DNA of 64,000 bases, taken from assembly GCF_001277255.1 (NCBI RefSeq), contig NZ_CP012264.1:1302001-1366000 (forward strand), given 5' to 3'. A program made the translations under genes and the position numbers. Below, in pieces: positions 18,392 through 28,959 of this stretch (the stretch's first letter is position 1; every line of letters begins with the position of its first letter). The notes beneath the pieces are model-generated. The model ran no database searches, was not told the origin of the DNA, and worked only from the letters and a program-made list of their open reading frames with translations. Source of the DNA: Cronobacter condimenti 1330 (GTDB lineage: Bacteria; Pseudomonadota; Gammaproteobacteria; Enterobacterales; Enterobacteriaceae).

Positions 18392-18964
18392 TTAGGGTTG
18401 CAGGGCGTCCAGCGCCAGATTCAGTTGCAGAACATTAACAACAGGTTGGCCGAGAAAACCGGCAAGCGGCGTCCGGGTCGCTTCACGGATAAGCTGTCCG
18501 ACCTGCGCCTCGGAGATGCCGCGCGCCTGCGCTACTCGCGGTGCCTGCCAGAACGCAGCTTCCGGGGAGATCCCATAATCAAGCCCGCTCGCAGACGCGG
18601 TAACCAGTTCCACGGGCACGGTCTGGGGGGCATCCGGGTTGGCGGCGCGCAATGCCTCCACGCGTCCGGCAATCTGTTTATCCAGCTCAGGGTTGCTGTC
18701 AGCCAGGTTGCTGGCGCCGGAAGCCATTGGATTATAAGGCGTCGGCGCCGTGGCGGAAGGGCGGCCCTGGAAATATTTCGCGTCGGTGAAGGCCTGGCCG
18801 ATGAGGCGCGAGCCGCGCACCTCGTTTTGTTCGCGGATCAGCGAGCCTTGCGCTTGATCCTTAAACCACCACTGGCCAAGCACAGTAGTCGCGAGCGGGT
18901 AGATGCCGCCGGTGATAAGCGTCAGGAAAATCAGTACTGCGAGTGCAGGGCGTAACGTAGCCAT
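18392..18964 (-). CDS. kdpC: K+-transporting ATPase subunit KdpC
   Basis: The 190-residue subunit has one N-terminal membrane helix (about 8-30) and a periplasmic domain with [17 protein letters not shown] and [20 protein letters not shown]. It stabilises the KdpFABC complex and is thought to raise ATP affinity. The ATG at 18964 follows AAAGGAG and gives the E. coli length. Between kdpB and kdpC there are only 11 bases. Confidence 0.96.
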   Translation of the reverse strand: MATLRPALAVLIFLTLITGGIYPLATTVLGQWWFKDQAQGSLIREQNEVRGSRLIGQAFTDAKYFQGRPSATAPTPYNPMASGASNLADSNPELDKQIAGRVEALRAANPDAPQTVPVELVTASASGLDYGISPEAAFWQAPRVAQARGISEAQVGQLIREATRTPLAGFLGQPVVNVLQLNLALDALQP

Positions 18965-18975
18965 AACGACTCCTT

Positions 18976-21024
18976 TTAAACCAGACCAAACAGCGTTAAC
19001 AGCAGATCGATGAGCTTGATGCCGATGAATGGCACCACCAGACCACCCAGACCATAAATCCACAGGTTGCGGCGCAGCATTGCCGCTGCCGCAAGTGGCT
19101 TGTAACTCACGCCTTTGAGCGCAAGCGGGATCAGAAAGACGATGATCAGCGCGTTAAAAATTACCGCGCTCAGGATGGCCGAGGCGGGTGAATGCAGATG
19201 CATCACGTTCAGCGCATTCAGTTGCGGGTAGGTTGCGGCGAACGCTGCCGGAATAATGGCGAAATATTTCGCCACGTCATTGGCGATACTGAACGTGGTT
19301 AATGAGCCGCGCGTCATCAGCATCTGCTTGCCGATATGCACCACCTCGATGAGCTTGGTGGGGTTGGAGTCAAGATCCACCATATTGCCGGCCTCTTTCG
19401 CGGCCTGGGTACCGGAGTTCATCGCCACCGCCACATCTGCCTGGGCCAGCGCCGGGGCGTCATTGGTGCCATCCCCCGTCATCGCCACCAGCCGTCCTTC
19501 GGCCTGATACTGGCGAATGAGCGCCAGTTTGGCCTCGGGCGTTGCCTCGGAAAGAAAATCATCAACCCCCGCTTCGGCGGCGATGGCGGCGGCGGTCAGG
19601 CGGTTGTCGCCTGTGATCATGACTGTCTTGATGCCCATTTTACGCAGCTGTGCGAAGCGCTCTTTAATACCGCCTTTAACGATATCCTTAAGTGCGATGA
19701 CGCCAAGCACCTGCGCGCCTTCGGCTACCACCAGCGGCGTGCCGCCGGTGCGCGCGACGCCTTCCACGAGAGTATCAACCTGCGCGGGGAACTGCCCGCC
19801 GTTGGCTTCCACGTGGCGACGAATGGCGTCTACCGAGCCTTTGCGGATCATGCGATCCTGCACATTAATGCCGCTCATGCGCGTCTGGGCGGTAAAGGGC
19901 ACAAAGGTGGCCTGAAGGCTTTGTACGTCACGTTCGCGCAGGTTAAAGCGCTGCTTCGCCAGCACCACAATGCTGCGGCCTTCCGGGGTTTCGTCGGCAA
20001 GCGACGCCAGCTGAGCGGCATCGGCGAGCGCTTTTTCGTCCACGCCTGGCGCTGGCAGGAATGCGGAGGCCTGGCGGTTACCGAGCGTAATGGTGCCGGT
20101 TTTATCCAGCAGCAGGACGTCGACGTCGCCCGCCGCCTCCACCGCACGCCCGCTGGTGGCGATAACATTCGCGCCGAGCATCCGGCTCATGCCCGCCACG
20201 CCGATGGCGGAGAGCAGCCCGCCGATGGTCGTGGGAATGAGGCATACGAGGAGCGCTACCAGAACCGTCACGCTGACCGCCGTACCGCCATATTGCGAGA
20301 AGGGATACAACGTGGCGGTCGCCAGCAGAAAGACGATGGTCAGCGCCACCAGCAAAATAGTCAGCGCGATTTCGTTCGGCGTTTTACGCCGCTCCGCGCT
20401 CTCGACCATCGCAATCATGCGGTCAAGGAACGTTTCGCCTGGGTTAACGCTGCACTGGATAACCAGCCAGTCGGAGAGAATGCGCGTACCGCCGGTTACG
20501 GAGGCGAAATCGCCGCCCGATTCGCGGATAACCGGCGCGGATTCGCCGGTTATCGCGCTCTCATCGACCGACGCGCCGCCTTCTATCACCTCGCCGTCGC
20601 AGGGGATGATATCGCCCGCTTCTACCAGCACGATATCGCCTTTACGCAGGTCGGTGGCCGGAATGTGGTCGACCTGGGCGTCGTGGTGCGGCGCGCGCAG
20701 TTTGCGCGCAAACGCAGTCTTTTTAACGCCTTTCAGGCTGTTTGCCTGGGCTTTACTGCGGCCTTCCGCCAGCGCCTCCGCGACATTCGCGAACAGCACG
20801 GTAAACCACAGCCACAGGCTAATGGCGCCGGTAAAGAGCGCATTGCCCGGCTGCTGGCCCGCTGCGATAGCCACAGCCAGCAGGGTGGTCAGCAGGCTGC
20901 CGACCCAGACGATAAACATGACCGGGTTGCGCCACTGGGCGCGCGGACTCAGTTTTTTAAAAGCATCGATCAGCGCCTGACGAACCAGCGAGGATTCAAA
21001 CAGGGCCAGTTGCTTGCGACTCAT
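18976..21024 (-). CDS. kdpB: K+-transporting P-type ATPase subunit KdpB
   Basis: The 682-residue catalytic subunit of KdpFABC carries the P-type motif DKTGT with phosphorylated D307, the actuator motif TGES, the hinge [15 protein letters not shown], and membrane segments at both ends. It couples ATP hydrolysis to K+ pumping through KdpA. The start [14 protein letters not shown] at 21024 is set by E. coli homology; an open extension to 21261 overlaps kdpA and is discarded. Ser162 in the TGES loop region (ITGESAPV) is the known inhibitory phosphorylation site in E. coli and is conserved here. Confidence 0.97.
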   Translation of the reverse strand: MSRKQLALFESSLVRQALIDAFKKLSPRAQWRNPVMFIVWVGSLLTTLLAVAIAAGQQPGNALFTGAISLWLWFTVLFANVAEALAEGRSKAQANSLKGVKKTAFARKLRAPHHDAQVDHIPATDLRKGDIVLVEAGDIIPCDGEVIEGGASVDESAITGESAPVIRESGGDFASVTGGTRILSDWLVIQCSVNPGETFLDRMIAMVESAERRKTPNEIALTILLVALTIVFLLATATLYPFSQYGGTAVSVTVLVALLVCLIPTTIGGLLSAIGVAGMSRMLGANVIATSGRAVEAAGDVDVLLLDKTGTITLGNRQASAFLPAPGVDEKALADAAQLASLADETPEGRSIVVLAKQRFNLRERDVQSLQATFVPFTAQTRMSGINVQDRMIRKGSVDAIRRHVEANGGQFPAQVDTLVEGVARTGGTPLVVAEGAQVLGVIALKDIVKGGIKERFAQLRKMGIKTVMITGDNRLTAAAIAAEAGVDDFLSEATPEAKLALIRQYQAEGRLVAMTGDGTNDAPALAQADVAVAMNSGTQAAKEAGNMVDLDSNPTKLIEVVHIGKQMLMTRGSLTTFSIANDVAKYFAIIPAAFAATYPQLNALNVMHLHSPASAILSAVIFNALIIVFLIPLALKGVSYKPLAAAAMLRRNLWIYGLGGLVVPFIGIKLIDLLLTLFGLV

Positions 21025-21044
21025 GGATAGCGACTCCGCAATGG

Positions 21045-22727
21045 TCATTTCACAAAAGAAAGATGTTCCGCGACCGGGCCTAAGGCGAGGGCGGGAATAA
21101 ACGTCAGGGCGCCGACCAGCAGTACGGTGCCTGTCAGCAGGCCAATAAACAGCGCGCCGTGAGTAGGCAGCGTGCCGGGGCTTGCGGGCTGTGCTTTTTT
21201 GGCGGCAAGCGATCCGGCAATCGCCATCACCGGAATAATCACCAGAAAGCGGCCCGTCCACATGCAGAACGCCAGCAGCAGGTTCCAGAACGGCGTGTTG
21301 GCGCTAAGGCCCGCAAAGGCGCTGCCGTTGTTATTGGCGGCGGAGGAGACCGCGTACAGCACTTCACTGAAGCCGTGAATGCCGGGGTTGAAAATCCCCG
21401 CGCGGCCGGTGTCAGTCATCAGCGCCAGCGCCGTGCCGAGCAGCACCAGCGCAGGCGTTACCAGAATCGCCAGCGCGGTCATTTTCATCTCGCGCACGTC
21501 GATTTTCTTGCCGAGGTATTCCGGCGTGCGGCCAATCATCAGGCCCGCAATAAATACGCCCAGCAGCACGAACAGCAGCATGCCGTAAAGGCCGGAGCCG
21601 ACGCCGCCAAACACGACTTCGCCAATTTGCATCAGCCACATCGGCAGCATCCCGCCAAGCGCGGTGAAGGAGTCATGCATTGCATTGACCGCGCCGCACG
21701 AGGCCGATGTGGTAACGACCGCAAACAGGCTGCTCGCGAGAATGCCAAAGCGGCTCTCTTTGCCTTCCATATTGATGGCGCTGTCAGCACCGAGCGTCAG
21801 GAAGTGCGGATTGCCTGTTGTTTCAGCCCACATCACCAGCGCCACGCAGACCACGAAAATTACCGACATGGTCCAGAGAATGGCGCGGCCCTGACGCGCG
21901 TCGCCGACCGCCTCGCCAAAGGCGAAACAGAGCGCCGCCGGGATCAGGAAGATCGCCAGCATCTGTACAAAATTGGTCAGCGCGGTGGGGTTTTCAAACG
22001 GGTGTGAGGAGTTAACGTTAAAGAAACCGCCGCCATTGGTGCCGAGCATTTTTATCGCTTCCTGCGAGGCAACCGGGCCCATCGGCAACATCTGCTGTGC
22101 GCCTTCAAGCGTGGTAAACGGCTGGTAGGCTGAGAAGTTTTGAATCGCACCTTGTTGGATAAAAAACAGAGCGATAATCAGCGAAATGGGCACCAGCACC
22201 CACAGCGTCACGCGGGTCAGATCTTTCCAGGCGTTGCCAAGCGTGCTCGCTGACTGGCGCGCAAAAGCGCGGATAAGTGCAAACACCACGGCGATACCGG
22301 TCGCAGCAGAAAGGAAATTCTGCACGGCAAGGCCCGCCATCTGGCTGAAATAACTTAAAGTGCTTTCGCCCGCATAGGCTTGCCAGTTGGTATTGGTGAC
22401 GAAGCTCACCGCCGTATTGAGCGCCAGATCCCAGGAAAGCCCCGGCATCTGCTGCGGGTTCAGCGGCAGAAAGCCCTGGCACATAAGAAGGGTAAACAGC
22501 ACCACCAGCCCGAGCGCGTTAAACAGCAGGATTGCCAGCAGATAGCGCTTCCAGTCCATCTCCTCGTGTTGAATACCGAGCACGGTCCAGAGCACGCGCT
22601 CCACGCCGCCAACGCCGGGTAAAGGCTCGCCGTCAATCAGCCGGGCCAGCAGACTGCCCAGGGGTCTGGCGAGCGCCATCAGTACCAGCAGAAAACTGGC
22701 GATAAGTAAAAATGCCGACGCGGCCAT
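21045..22727 (-). CDS. kdpA: K+-transporting ATPase subunit KdpA
   Basis: The 560-residue membrane protein is the K+-selective channel subunit, related to Trk/Ktr transporters, with about ten membrane helices. Selectivity-filter segments include [34 protein letters not shown], and [13 protein letters not shown]. The start at 22727 overlaps the kdpF stop as TGATG. It is three residues longer than the E. coli protein. Confidence 0.97.
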   Translation of the reverse strand: MAASAFLLIASFLLVLMALARPLGSLLARLIDGEPLPGVGGVERVLWTVLGIQHEEMDWKRYLLAILLFNALGLVVLFTLLMCQGFLPLNPQQMPGLSWDLALNTAVSFVTNTNWQAYAGESTLSYFSQMAGLAVQNFLSAATGIAVVFALIRAFARQSASTLGNAWKDLTRVTLWVLVPISLIIALFFIQQGAIQNFSAYQPFTTLEGAQQMLPMGPVASQEAIKMLGTNGGGFFNVNSSHPFENPTALTNFVQMLAIFLIPAALCFAFGEAVGDARQGRAILWTMSVIFVVCVALVMWAETTGNPHFLTLGADSAINMEGKESRFGILASSLFAVVTTSASCGAVNAMHDSFTALGGMLPMWLMQIGEVVFGGVGSGLYGMLLFVLLGVFIAGLMIGRTPEYLGKKIDVREMKMTALAILVTPALVLLGTALALMTDTGRAGIFNPGIHGFSEVLYAVSSAANNNGSAFAGLSANTPFWNLLLAFCMWTGRFLVIIPVMAIAGSLAAKKAQPASPGTLPTHGALFIGLLTGTVLLVGALTFIPALALGPVAEHLSFVK

Positions 22728-22816
22728 CAGAACGCCTCCGCATTAATCAGGGCGTATACCAGATAGCCCAGTAACAGGAAAACCAGCACCACGCCAGTTA
22801 TCAGGCCTGCACTCAC
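22727..22816 (-). CDS. kdpF: KdpF small membrane subunit
   Basis: The 29-residue single-helix lipid-like subunit ([20 protein letters not shown]) stabilises the KdpFABC complex in the inner membrane. It starts with GTG at 22816, preceded by a strong GGAGGTGG site at five bases. E. coli kdpF also begins with GTG and ends with the same [11 protein letters not shown]. It is the first gene of kdpFABCDE. Confidence 0.95.
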   Translation of the reverse strand: MSAGLITGVVLVFLLLGYLVYALINAEAF

Positions 22817-23128
22817 AATCCACCTCCAGAGAGTTTTTGGAATATGGGCAGAGGGTAGGGATTCAGGCGCAAAGATTTCGCAAAAATCCTCAGGCAGGGT
22901 GTAAAAAAAATATAAAGAGCCAAAAGCCCTCATTTAACTATGGGTTAGTATTTCTTTAACCGTTTTGTAACTTATTTACGGTATCAATTGTAAAGATGCT
23001 AAGAATTGGCATTAAAAGGTGGTCGGATGAGTAGTAAAATTACAGGCAAAGCGATACAATTTTAACCAGCTCACAGAATTCGGTTTCCGGCCTTGATTGC
23101 CGGGTCATGTTATAAAGGGGGGTTACCT
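22817..23128. promoter_or_regulatory. Divergent kdpF-ybfA control region
   Basis: About 310 AT-rich bases lie between the divergent kdpF and ybfA starts. They hold the KdpE-site candidate given separately and presumably the ybfA promoter. No extra gene was seen. Confidence 0.65.
22893..22917 (-). promoter_or_regulatory. KdpE binding site upstream of kdpF
   Basis: On the minus strand the sequence TATATTTTTTTTACACCCTG precedes GATTTTTGCGAAATC. E. coli has nearly the same order (TTTATACTTTTTTTACACCCCG, split here for length as T-tract plus ACACCC) at its mapped KdpE site. The match is from memory of that promoter. Phospho-KdpE would recruit RNA polymerase here at low K+. Confidence 0.68.
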
Positions 23129-23335
23129 ATGTCTTTATATAAAAAATATCCTGCGCATCAGGTCTTCCTGCGTCGCGCGCTGGTCCTGGTGGCAGGCATT
23201 GTTGCGCTGCCCGTGATGCTGTTCTGGAAAGATCGCGCACGCTTTTATAGCTACCTGCATCGCGTCTGGTCGAAAACGAGCGATCAGCCGGTCTGGATGG
23301 CGCAGGCTGAGCAAACAGCCAGCTATTTCTACTGA
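23129..23335 (+). CDS. ybfA: Small membrane protein YbfA (DUF2517)
   Basis: The 68-residue protein has one hydrophobic helix (about 12-32) and a conserved tail [23 protein letters not shown], nearly identical to E. coli YbfA. The function is unknown. The start at 23129 follows AAAGGGGGG. It lies divergent from kdp, and E. coli ybfA has been reported in stress regulons, but no specific operator is seen here. Confidence 0.9.
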   Translation: MSLYKKYPAHQVFLRRALVLVAGIVALPVMLFWKDRARFYSYLHRVWSKTSDQPVWMAQAEQTASYFY

Positions 23336-23350
23336 TTTACGCGACACGCT

Positions 23351-23380
23351 AAAAAACCGCTCACATTGAGCGGTTTTTTT
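23351..23380. terminator. Terminator after ybfA
   Basis: AAAAAACCGCTCA-CAT-TGAGCGGTTTTTT is a near-perfect hairpin with T-tracts in both directions. Confidence 0.9.
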
Positions 23381-23484
23381 ATGGGCGAAACCGCCCGCAC
23401 CGCTGCGTTTTTCGCGCTAAACAGGCTGGTGTTAACAGGCCGCCTCTGGCTACACTGAGAGTGTGTAAAAATGAGGATGGCCGA

Positions 23485-24441
23485 ATGAGTGTAAAAATCC
23501 CTGTTGGCATTAGCGCCTGTCTTTTAGGGGAAAATGTGCGTTTCGACGGCGGCCATAAACGGCTGGCCTTTGCGGTGGAAGAGCTTGCGCCCTGGGTGAA
23601 ATATGAGCCGGTCTGCCCGGAAATGGCAGTCGGTCTGCCGGTACCGCGCCCGGCCCTGCGTCTGGTAAAAACAGATGAAGGCCGTATCGCACTGCGCTTT
23701 AGCGATAAACGCGACGGGGATTTAACCGGCGACATGGAAACCTTTTCGCACGAGCGCGTGAGTCGCCTCGGGCATCTGTGCGGGTATATCGTGTGCGCTA
23801 AATCGCCAAGCTGCGGCATGGAGCGCGTGCGCGTCTATGATCAGGACGGTAAAAACAACCGCAAAGCCGGTCGCGGCATTTACACGGATGTGCTGATGAA
23901 CGCGCTGCCCTGGTTGCCGGTGGAAGAGGACGGGCGTCTGCACGATCCGGCCATTCGCGAAAATTTCGTTGAGCGCATTTATACCCTGCATGAACTGCAT
24001 ACGCTGCGTGAAGAAGGGCTTACGCGCGGTAATCTCATTGCGTTCCATAGCCGCTATAAACTGCTGTTGCTGGCGCACTCGCAGCCGCTCTACCGTGAGC
24101 TTGGCCGTTTTGTCGCGGCTATCGATAAGTGGACGTCGCTGGACGCTTACTTTGACGAGTACCGTCTGCGCCTGATGGCATTGCTTTCTGTTCAGGCGAC
24201 CCGCCGCAACCACACCAACGTCCTGATGCATGTACAGGGCTATTTCCGCAATCAACTCAACGTGCGGCAGCGTCAGGAACTCTCGACGCTTATCGACCGC
24301 TACCGGCAGGGCACGCAGCCGCTGCTGGCGCCGGTCACGCTCTTAAAACACTATATGGCGGAATTCCCTGACCCTTATCTTGATCAACAACGTTATTTCG
24401 AGCCTTACCCGGAAGCACTGCGCCTGCGCTATGGCCGTTAA
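23485..24441 (+). CDS. ybgA: YbgA, DUF523-DUF1722 two-domain protein
   Basis: The 318-residue protein joins an N-terminal DUF523 domain (about 1-150; GISACLLGENVRFDGGHKR, then CAKSPSCGMERV) and a C-terminal DUF1722 domain (about 180-310; LIAFHSRYKLLLLAHS, YRQGTQPLLAPVTLLKHYM). The conserved Cys of DUF523 (SACLLG, KSPSCG) suggest an Fe-S cluster or thiol-dependent role such as tRNA or base thio-modification; this is inference. It stands directly before phr (12 bases), as in E. coli, and may be linked to DNA repair. The ATG at 23485 is chosen by homology. Confidence 0.92.
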   Translation: MSVKIPVGISACLLGENVRFDGGHKRLAFAVEELAPWVKYEPVCPEMAVGLPVPRPALRLVKTDEGRIALRFSDKRDGDLTGDMETFSHERVSRLGHLCGYIVCAKSPSCGMERVRVYDQDGKNNRKAGRGIYTDVLMNALPWLPVEEDGRLHDPAIRENFVERIYTLHELHTLREEGLTRGNLIAFHSRYKLLLLAHSQPLYRELGRFVAAIDKWTSLDAYFDEYRLRLMALLSVQATRRNHTNVLMHVQGYFRNQLNVRQRQELSTLIDRYRQGTQPLLAPVTLLKHYMAEFPDPYLDQQRYFEPYPEALRLRYGR

Positions 24442-24453
24442 TACTGGAGTGTT

Positions 24454-25875
24454 ATGACCACGCATCTGGTCTGGTTTCGCGCGGATTTGCGCGTCAACGA
24501 TAATCTGGCGCTTGCCGCCGCCTGCCGGGACCCCGACGCGCGGGTCATCGGCCTTTTTATTTCCACCCCGCAGCAGTGGCGCGACCATTCCGTGGCGCCC
24601 CGCCAGGCCGCGTTTATCTGGCAAAACCTGCAGGCGCTGCAGCAGGCGCTGGCGAAACGCGGCATTCCGCTTTTTATGCGAGAGGCGACTGATTTCACGG
24701 CGGCCGTCGGGACGCTGGACGCGTTTTGCACAGAGCAACAGGTCACGTCGCTTTTCTACAACTATCAGTACGAGCTGAACGAAGCCCGGCGTGACGCGCT
24801 CGCTGAACGTCAGCTTGAAGGCCGCGTCGCCTGCCAGGGGTTTGACGACAGCGTAATGCTGCCGCCCGGTAGCGTCGTGACCGGCAATGGCGAGATGTAT
24901 AAAGTTTTTACGCCTTACAGCCGGGCCTTTTTACGCCGCCTCGGTGAGGGGCTGCCGCCCTGTGTCAGCGCGCCAAAACCGCGCGCAGGCGGCGCGCTAA
25001 GCGAGGTGGCAGCACTTCCTCCCTTTGATTATCCAAGTGAAACGCCGGACGCCATGCTCTTCCCGGCGGGCGAGGAGGCCGCGCTTAAACGGCTGCGCGA
25101 TTTTTGCCAGACGGCGGCGGGCGACTACCCGGAAAAGCGCGATTTCCCGGCGATTCGCGGCACCAGTTTGCTTTCGCCTTATCTCGCCATCGGCGTGCTT
25201 TCGCCGCGTCAGTGTCTGCACCGTCTGTTAACCGAACACCCGCGCGCGGCTGAGGGCGGCAGCGGGGCGGTGTGGCTAAATGAGCTTATCTGGCGTGAGT
25301 TTTACCGCCATCTTATCGTCGCCTGGCCGCACCTGTGCCGCCATCAGCCGTTTATCGACTGGACGGCGCGAGTGGCATGGCAGCGAAACGACGCGCATTT
25401 TCAGGCTTGGTGCGAGGGCAACACGGGCTATCCGATTGTAGATGCCGCTATGCGCCAGATGAAGGTGACAGGATGGATGCACAACCGGCTGCGAATGATC
25501 ACCGCGAGCTTTCTGGTCAAAGACTTACTGGTCGACTGGCGGCGCGGCGAACGCTATTTTATGTCGCAACTGATTGACGGCGACTTTGCGGCGAACAACG
25601 GCGGCTGGCAATGGGCGGCCTCAACGGGCACCGACGCTGCGCCCTATTTCCGCATCTTCAACCCCACCACCCAGGGGCAGCGGTTTGACGCCGACGGCGA
25701 TTTTATTCGCCGCTGGGTGCCGGAGCTGAGCCATATTCCCGGCAAGGCGGTGCATGAGCCGCATGACTGGGCGAAAAAGCAGGGCGCGGCGCTGCGTTAC
25801 CCTAAGCCGATAGTCGACCACAAACAGGCCCGCGTTGCGACGCTCGCGGCGTATGAAGCGGCGCGCAAGGAATAA
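24454..25875 (+). CDS. phr: Deoxyribodipyrimidine photolyase
   Basis: The 473-residue class I CPD photolyase repairs UV-induced cyclobutane pyrimidine dimers with blue light. The N-terminal Rossmann domain (TTHLVWFRADLRVNDNLAL) binds the methenyl-tetrahydrofolate antenna. The helical domain binds FAD, with WLNELIWREFYRH, GNTGYPIVDAAMRQ and DGDFAANNGGWQWAASTGTD. The Trp residues of the photoreduction chain lie in these motifs. It is tightly packed between ybgA and ybgI. Confidence 0.97.
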   Translation: MTTHLVWFRADLRVNDNLALAAACRDPDARVIGLFISTPQQWRDHSVAPRQAAFIWQNLQALQQALAKRGIPLFMREATDFTAAVGTLDAFCTEQQVTSLFYNYQYELNEARRDALAERQLEGRVACQGFDDSVMLPPGSVVTGNGEMYKVFTPYSRAFLRRLGEGLPPCVSAPKPRAGGALSEVAALPPFDYPSETPDAMLFPAGEEAALKRLRDFCQTAAGDYPEKRDFPAIRGTSLLSPYLAIGVLSPRQCLHRLLTEHPRAAEGGSGAVWLNELIWREFYRHLIVAWPHLCRHQPFIDWTARVAWQRNDAHFQAWCEGNTGYPIVDAAMRQMKVTGWMHNRLRMITASFLVKDLLVDWRRGERYFMSQLIDGDFAANNGGWQWAASTGTDAAPYFRIFNPTTQGQRFDADGDFIRRWVPELSHIPGKAVHEPHDWAKKQGAALRYPKPIVDHKQARVATLAAYEAARKE

Positions 25876-25887
25876 GAGAGACGAAGC

Positions 25888-26631
25888 ATGAAAAATACCG
25901 AACTGGAACAGCTGATTAACGACAAGCTCAACAGCGCGACGTTCAGCGATTACGCGCCGAATGGCCTGCAGGTTGAAGGCCGCGATGAGGTGCGCAAAAT
26001 TATCACCGGCGTGACCGCAAGCCAGGCGCTGCTGGATGAGGCGGTGCGCCAGCAGGCGGATGCGGTTATCGTGCATCACGGCTATTTCTGGAAAGGCGAA
26101 TCGCCTGTCGTGCGCGGCATGAAGCGCAACCGCCTGAAAACTTTGCTCACCCACGACATCAACCTTTACGGCTGGCACCTGCCGCTTGATGCGCATCCGC
26201 AGCTTGGCAATAACGTTCAACTGGCGCAACTGCTGGGCATTGAGGTAAAAGGCGAGATTGAACCGCTGGTGCCGTGGGGCGAATTGTCGATGGCGGTCTC
26301 CGGCCCTGAGTTCGCGTCGTGGCTGGAAGCGCGTCTGGGACGTCGTCCGCTGTGGTGCGGCGATACCGGCCCCGAACTTGTGAAACGCATCGCCTGGTGT
26401 ACCGGCGGAGGGCAGGGCTTTATCGACAGCGCGGCGCGTTTCGGCGTCGATGCGTTTATCACAGGCGAAGTGTCCGAGCAGACCATCCATTCTGCCCGCG
26501 AACAGGCACTGCATTTTTACGCGGCAGGCCACCACGCCACCGAGCGCGGCGGCATTCGCGCACTTAGCGAATGGCTGAACGAAACCACCGATCTGGATGT
26601 GACCTTTATCGATATTCCGAATCCGGCTTAA
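25888..26631 (+). CDS. ybgI: NIF3-family dinuclear metal protein YbgI
   Basis: The 247-residue NIF3-family protein carries metal ligands in [11 protein letters not shown] (His-His) and in the C-terminal [10 protein letters not shown]. coli YbgI forms a toroidal hexamer with a di-metal site. The activity is uncertain, with GTP cyclohydrolase 1 type 2 annotations and a proposed link to repair of damaged metabolites. It starts 12 bases after phr and lies 20 bases before pxpB. Confidence 0.93.
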   Translation: MKNTELEQLINDKLNSATFSDYAPNGLQVEGRDEVRKIITGVTASQALLDEAVRQQADAVIVHHGYFWKGESPVVRGMKRNRLKTLLTHDINLYGWHLPLDAHPQLGNNVQLAQLLGIEVKGEIEPLVPWGELSMAVSGPEFASWLEARLGRRPLWCGDTGPELVKRIAWCTGGGQGFIDSAARFGVDAFITGEVSEQTIHSAREQALHFYAAGHHATERGGIRALSEWLNETTDLDVTFIDIPNPA

Positions 26632-26651
26632 TCAACACAAGAGAGGAAAAC

Positions 26652-27308
26652 GTGCAGCGAGCCCGTTGTTATCTGTTAGGTGAAAGCGCCGTGGTGCTGG
26701 AGCTGGAACCGCCCGTGACGCTTGAAAGCCAGCAGCGTATCTGGGGGCTGGTGCAGCGCCTGGAGGCGGTGCCCGCCGTAGTGGAAGTGATTCCCGGCAT
26801 GAATAACATTACCGTGATGCTGCGCGAGCCTGGCACGATGGCGCTGGACGCCATAGAGCGGCTACAGCGCTGGTGGGAAGAGAGCGAGGCGATAATTCCT
26901 GCGGCGCGGCGCATTGAAATTCCGGTGGTGTATGGCGGAGAGGGCGGCCCCGATCTGGCGGAAGTCGCGCGCCACGCCGGTCTTAGTGAAAAGCAGGTGG
27001 TAGAGAAACACGCGCAGGTCGATTACGTGGTCTATTTCATCGGCTTTCAGCCAGGTTTTCCTTATCTCGGCGGGCTTGCGCCGGAACTGGCAACCCCGCG
27101 GCGCGCCGAACCGCGCCTTCTGGTGCCCGCAGGCTCCGTCGGTATTGGCGGCAGCCAGACGGGGATTTATCCACTCCCGACGCCGGGCGGCTGGCAGATT
27201 ATCGGCCACACGTCGCGCGCGCTGTTCGACCCGAAAAAAAGCCCGCCAGGCCTGCTCGCGCCCGGCGATACCGTGCGCTTTGTGCCGCAACAGGAGGGCG
27301 TATGCTGA
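26652..27308 (+). CDS. pxpB: 5-oxoprolinase subunit PxpB
   Basis: The 218-residue protein is an allophanate-hydrolase-subunit-1/KipI-like component of the ATP-dependent 5-oxoprolinase PxpABC, which opens 5-oxoproline (pyroglutamate) to glutamate. Motifs include [22 protein letters not shown] and [18 protein letters not shown]. The GTG at 26652 is chosen as start because it follows AGAGGAAAA and gives [10 protein letters not shown], as in E. coli. The upstream frame is open to 26571 but overlaps ybgI. Its end overlaps pxpC by seven bases. Confidence 0.95.
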   Translation: MQRARCYLLGESAVVLELEPPVTLESQQRIWGLVQRLEAVPAVVEVIPGMNNITVMLREPGTMALDAIERLQRWWEESEAIIPAARRIEIPVVYGGEGGPDLAEVARHAGLSEKQVVEKHAQVDYVVYFIGFQPGFPYLGGLAPELATPRRAEPRLLVPAGSVGIGGSQTGIYPLPTPGGWQIIGHTSRALFDPKKSPPGLLAPGDTVRFVPQQEGVC

Positions 27309-28234
27309 AGATCGTTCGTGCAGGCATGCACGCCACCCTTCAGGACGGCGGCCGTTTCGGGCTGCGTCAGTATGGGGTGAGCCAGTGCGGTGCGCTGGAT
27401 GGCCCGTCATTGCAGATTGCGAATCTGCTCGTGGGCAACGACCCGAATGCGGCGGCGCTGGAAATTACCCTTGGCCAGTGCACCGTGGAGTTCACTGAAG
27501 ATCACTGGTTTGCGCTCACCGGCGCGGGCTGTGACGCGACGCTTGACGGACGCGCCGTCTGGACCGGCTGGCGGCTGCTGGCTCGCGCGGGGCAGTGCCT
27601 CACGCTTAAACTGCCCCGTCGCGGTATGCGCAGCTATCTGGCGCTGGCGGGCGGCTTTGACGTGCCGGAGGTAATGGGCTCGCGCAGCACCGATGTGAAA
27701 GTGGGTGTCGGCGGGTTCGAAGGGCGACTGCTGTGCGACGGCGACGTGCTGCCGGTTAATCCGTCTCCCCGCCATTTTCGCGAGGCACGCGGCGTGAAAC
27801 AACTGCTGTGGGGCAACCGCATTCGCGCGCTGCCGGGGCCGGAGTATCACGAATTCAGCCATGCGGCGAAAGAGGCGTTCTGGCGCACGCCGTGGCAGCT
27901 CAGCCCCCAGAGTAACCGCATGGGTTACCGTCTGCATGGTCATGTGCTGGAGCGTACCACCGAGCGTGACTTGCTCTCGCACGGTTTGCTGCCCGGTGTG
28001 GTGCAGGTGCCGCCTGGCGGTCAGCCGATTGTGCTGATGAATGACGCCCAGACGACCGGCGGCTATCCGCGCATCGCGTGCGTGATTGACGCCGACCGTT
28101 ACAACCTGGCGCAGCTGCGCCTCGGCGAACCGATCCACTTCGTGCAGTGCTCCATCGAAGAGGCGCTTCAGGCGCGCGCCGAGCGGGCGCGTTACCTTGA
28201 ACAACTGGCATGGCGGCTTAACGATGAAGATTGA
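27302..28234 (+). CDS. pxpC: 5-oxoprolinase subunit PxpC
   Basis: The 310-residue protein is an allophanate-hydrolase-subunit-2/KipA-like (CT_A_B) component of 5-oxoprolinase. Motifs include [39 protein letters not shown], and [10 protein letters not shown]...LLSHGLLPG. It overlaps both neighbours (7 bases with pxpB, 11 with pxpA), so the three subunits are translated as one coupled unit. Confidence 0.95.
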   Translation: MLKIVRAGMHATLQDGGRFGLRQYGVSQCGALDGPSLQIANLLVGNDPNAAALEITLGQCTVEFTEDHWFALTGAGCDATLDGRAVWTGWRLLARAGQCLTLKLPRRGMRSYLALAGGFDVPEVMGSRSTDVKVGVGGFEGRLLCDGDVLPVNPSPRHFREARGVKQLLWGNRIRALPGPEYHEFSHAAKEAFWRTPWQLSPQSNRMGYRLHGHVLERTTERDLLSHGLLPGVVQVPPGGQPIVLMNDAQTTGGYPRIACVIDADRYNLAQLRLGEPIHFVQCSIEEALQARAERARYLEQLAWRLNDED

Positions 28235-28958
28235 TCTGAACGCCGATCTCGGTGAAGGCTGCAGCAATGACGCGCTGCTGATGCCGCTGATTAGCTCAGC
28301 CAATATCGCCTGCGGCTTTCATGCGGGCGATGCGGTGACCATGCGCGAAAGTGTGCGGCTCGCGCTGGCGCACGGGGTAGCTATCGGCGCGCATCCGGGA
28401 TTTGCCGATCGTGAGAACTTCGGGCGCACCGCGATGCACTTGCCGCCAGAGACCATTTACGCCCAGACGCTGTATCAAATCGGCGCGCTGGCCGCCATCG
28501 CGCACGCGGAAGGGGCAAGGCTCGCCCACGTAAAGCCGCACGGCATGCTCTATAACCAGGCAGCGAAAGACGCAGCCCTGGCCGATGCTATCGCCCGCGC
28601 GGTGAAAGATCTCGATCCAACGCTGCTGCTGGTGGGGCTCGCGGGCAGCGCGTTGATTGCCGCCGGCGAGCGTCTGGGGTTGTCTACCCGTGAAGAGGTG
28701 TTCGCCGATCGCGGTTACCTGGCAGACGGGTCGCTGGTGCCGCGCAGCCAACCGGGCGCGATGATTGAGGATGATGACGAGGCAGTCTCGCGCACGCTCT
28801 CAATGGTGCTGGAAGGGCGGGTACGCAGCCGTGACGGGGCGTGGGCGACCGTCAATGCCCAGACGGTTTGCCTGCACGGCGACGGCGCCCATGCACTGGC
28901 GTTCGCGCGCCGCCTGCGTGAGGCGTTCGACGCGCGTCAGATTCAGGTTTGCGCGTGA
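28224..28958 (+). CDS. pxpA: 5-oxoprolinase subunit PxpA (LamB/YcsF family)
   Basis: The 244-residue protein belongs to the LamB/YcsF family. It starts [21 protein letters not shown] and has conserved [36 protein letters not shown], and FADRGY motifs that form the active-site barrel with His, Asp and Lys residues. It catalyses 5-oxoproline hydrolysis together with PxpBC. The start at 28224 lies inside pxpC. Its stop is one base from the stop of the convergent MarR-like gene. Confidence 0.95.
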   Translation: MKIDLNADLGEGCSNDALLMPLISSANIACGFHAGDAVTMRESVRLALAHGVAIGAHPGFADRENFGRTAMHLPPETIYAQTLYQIGALAAIAHAEGARLAHVKPHGMLYNQAAKDAALADAIARAVKDLDPTLLLVGLAGSALIAAGERLGLSTREEVFADRGYLADGSLVPRSQPGAMIEDDDEAVSRTLSMVLEGRVRSRDGAWATVNAQTVCLHGDGAHALAFARRLREAFDARQIQVCA

Positions 28959-28959
28959 G

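Noticed and set aside
19336..21030. Long plus-strand open frame (564 codons) opposite kdpB
   Set aside because: It mirrors kdpB codons, has no ribosome site, and its composition (His/Arg/Gly) is that of an antisense shadow.
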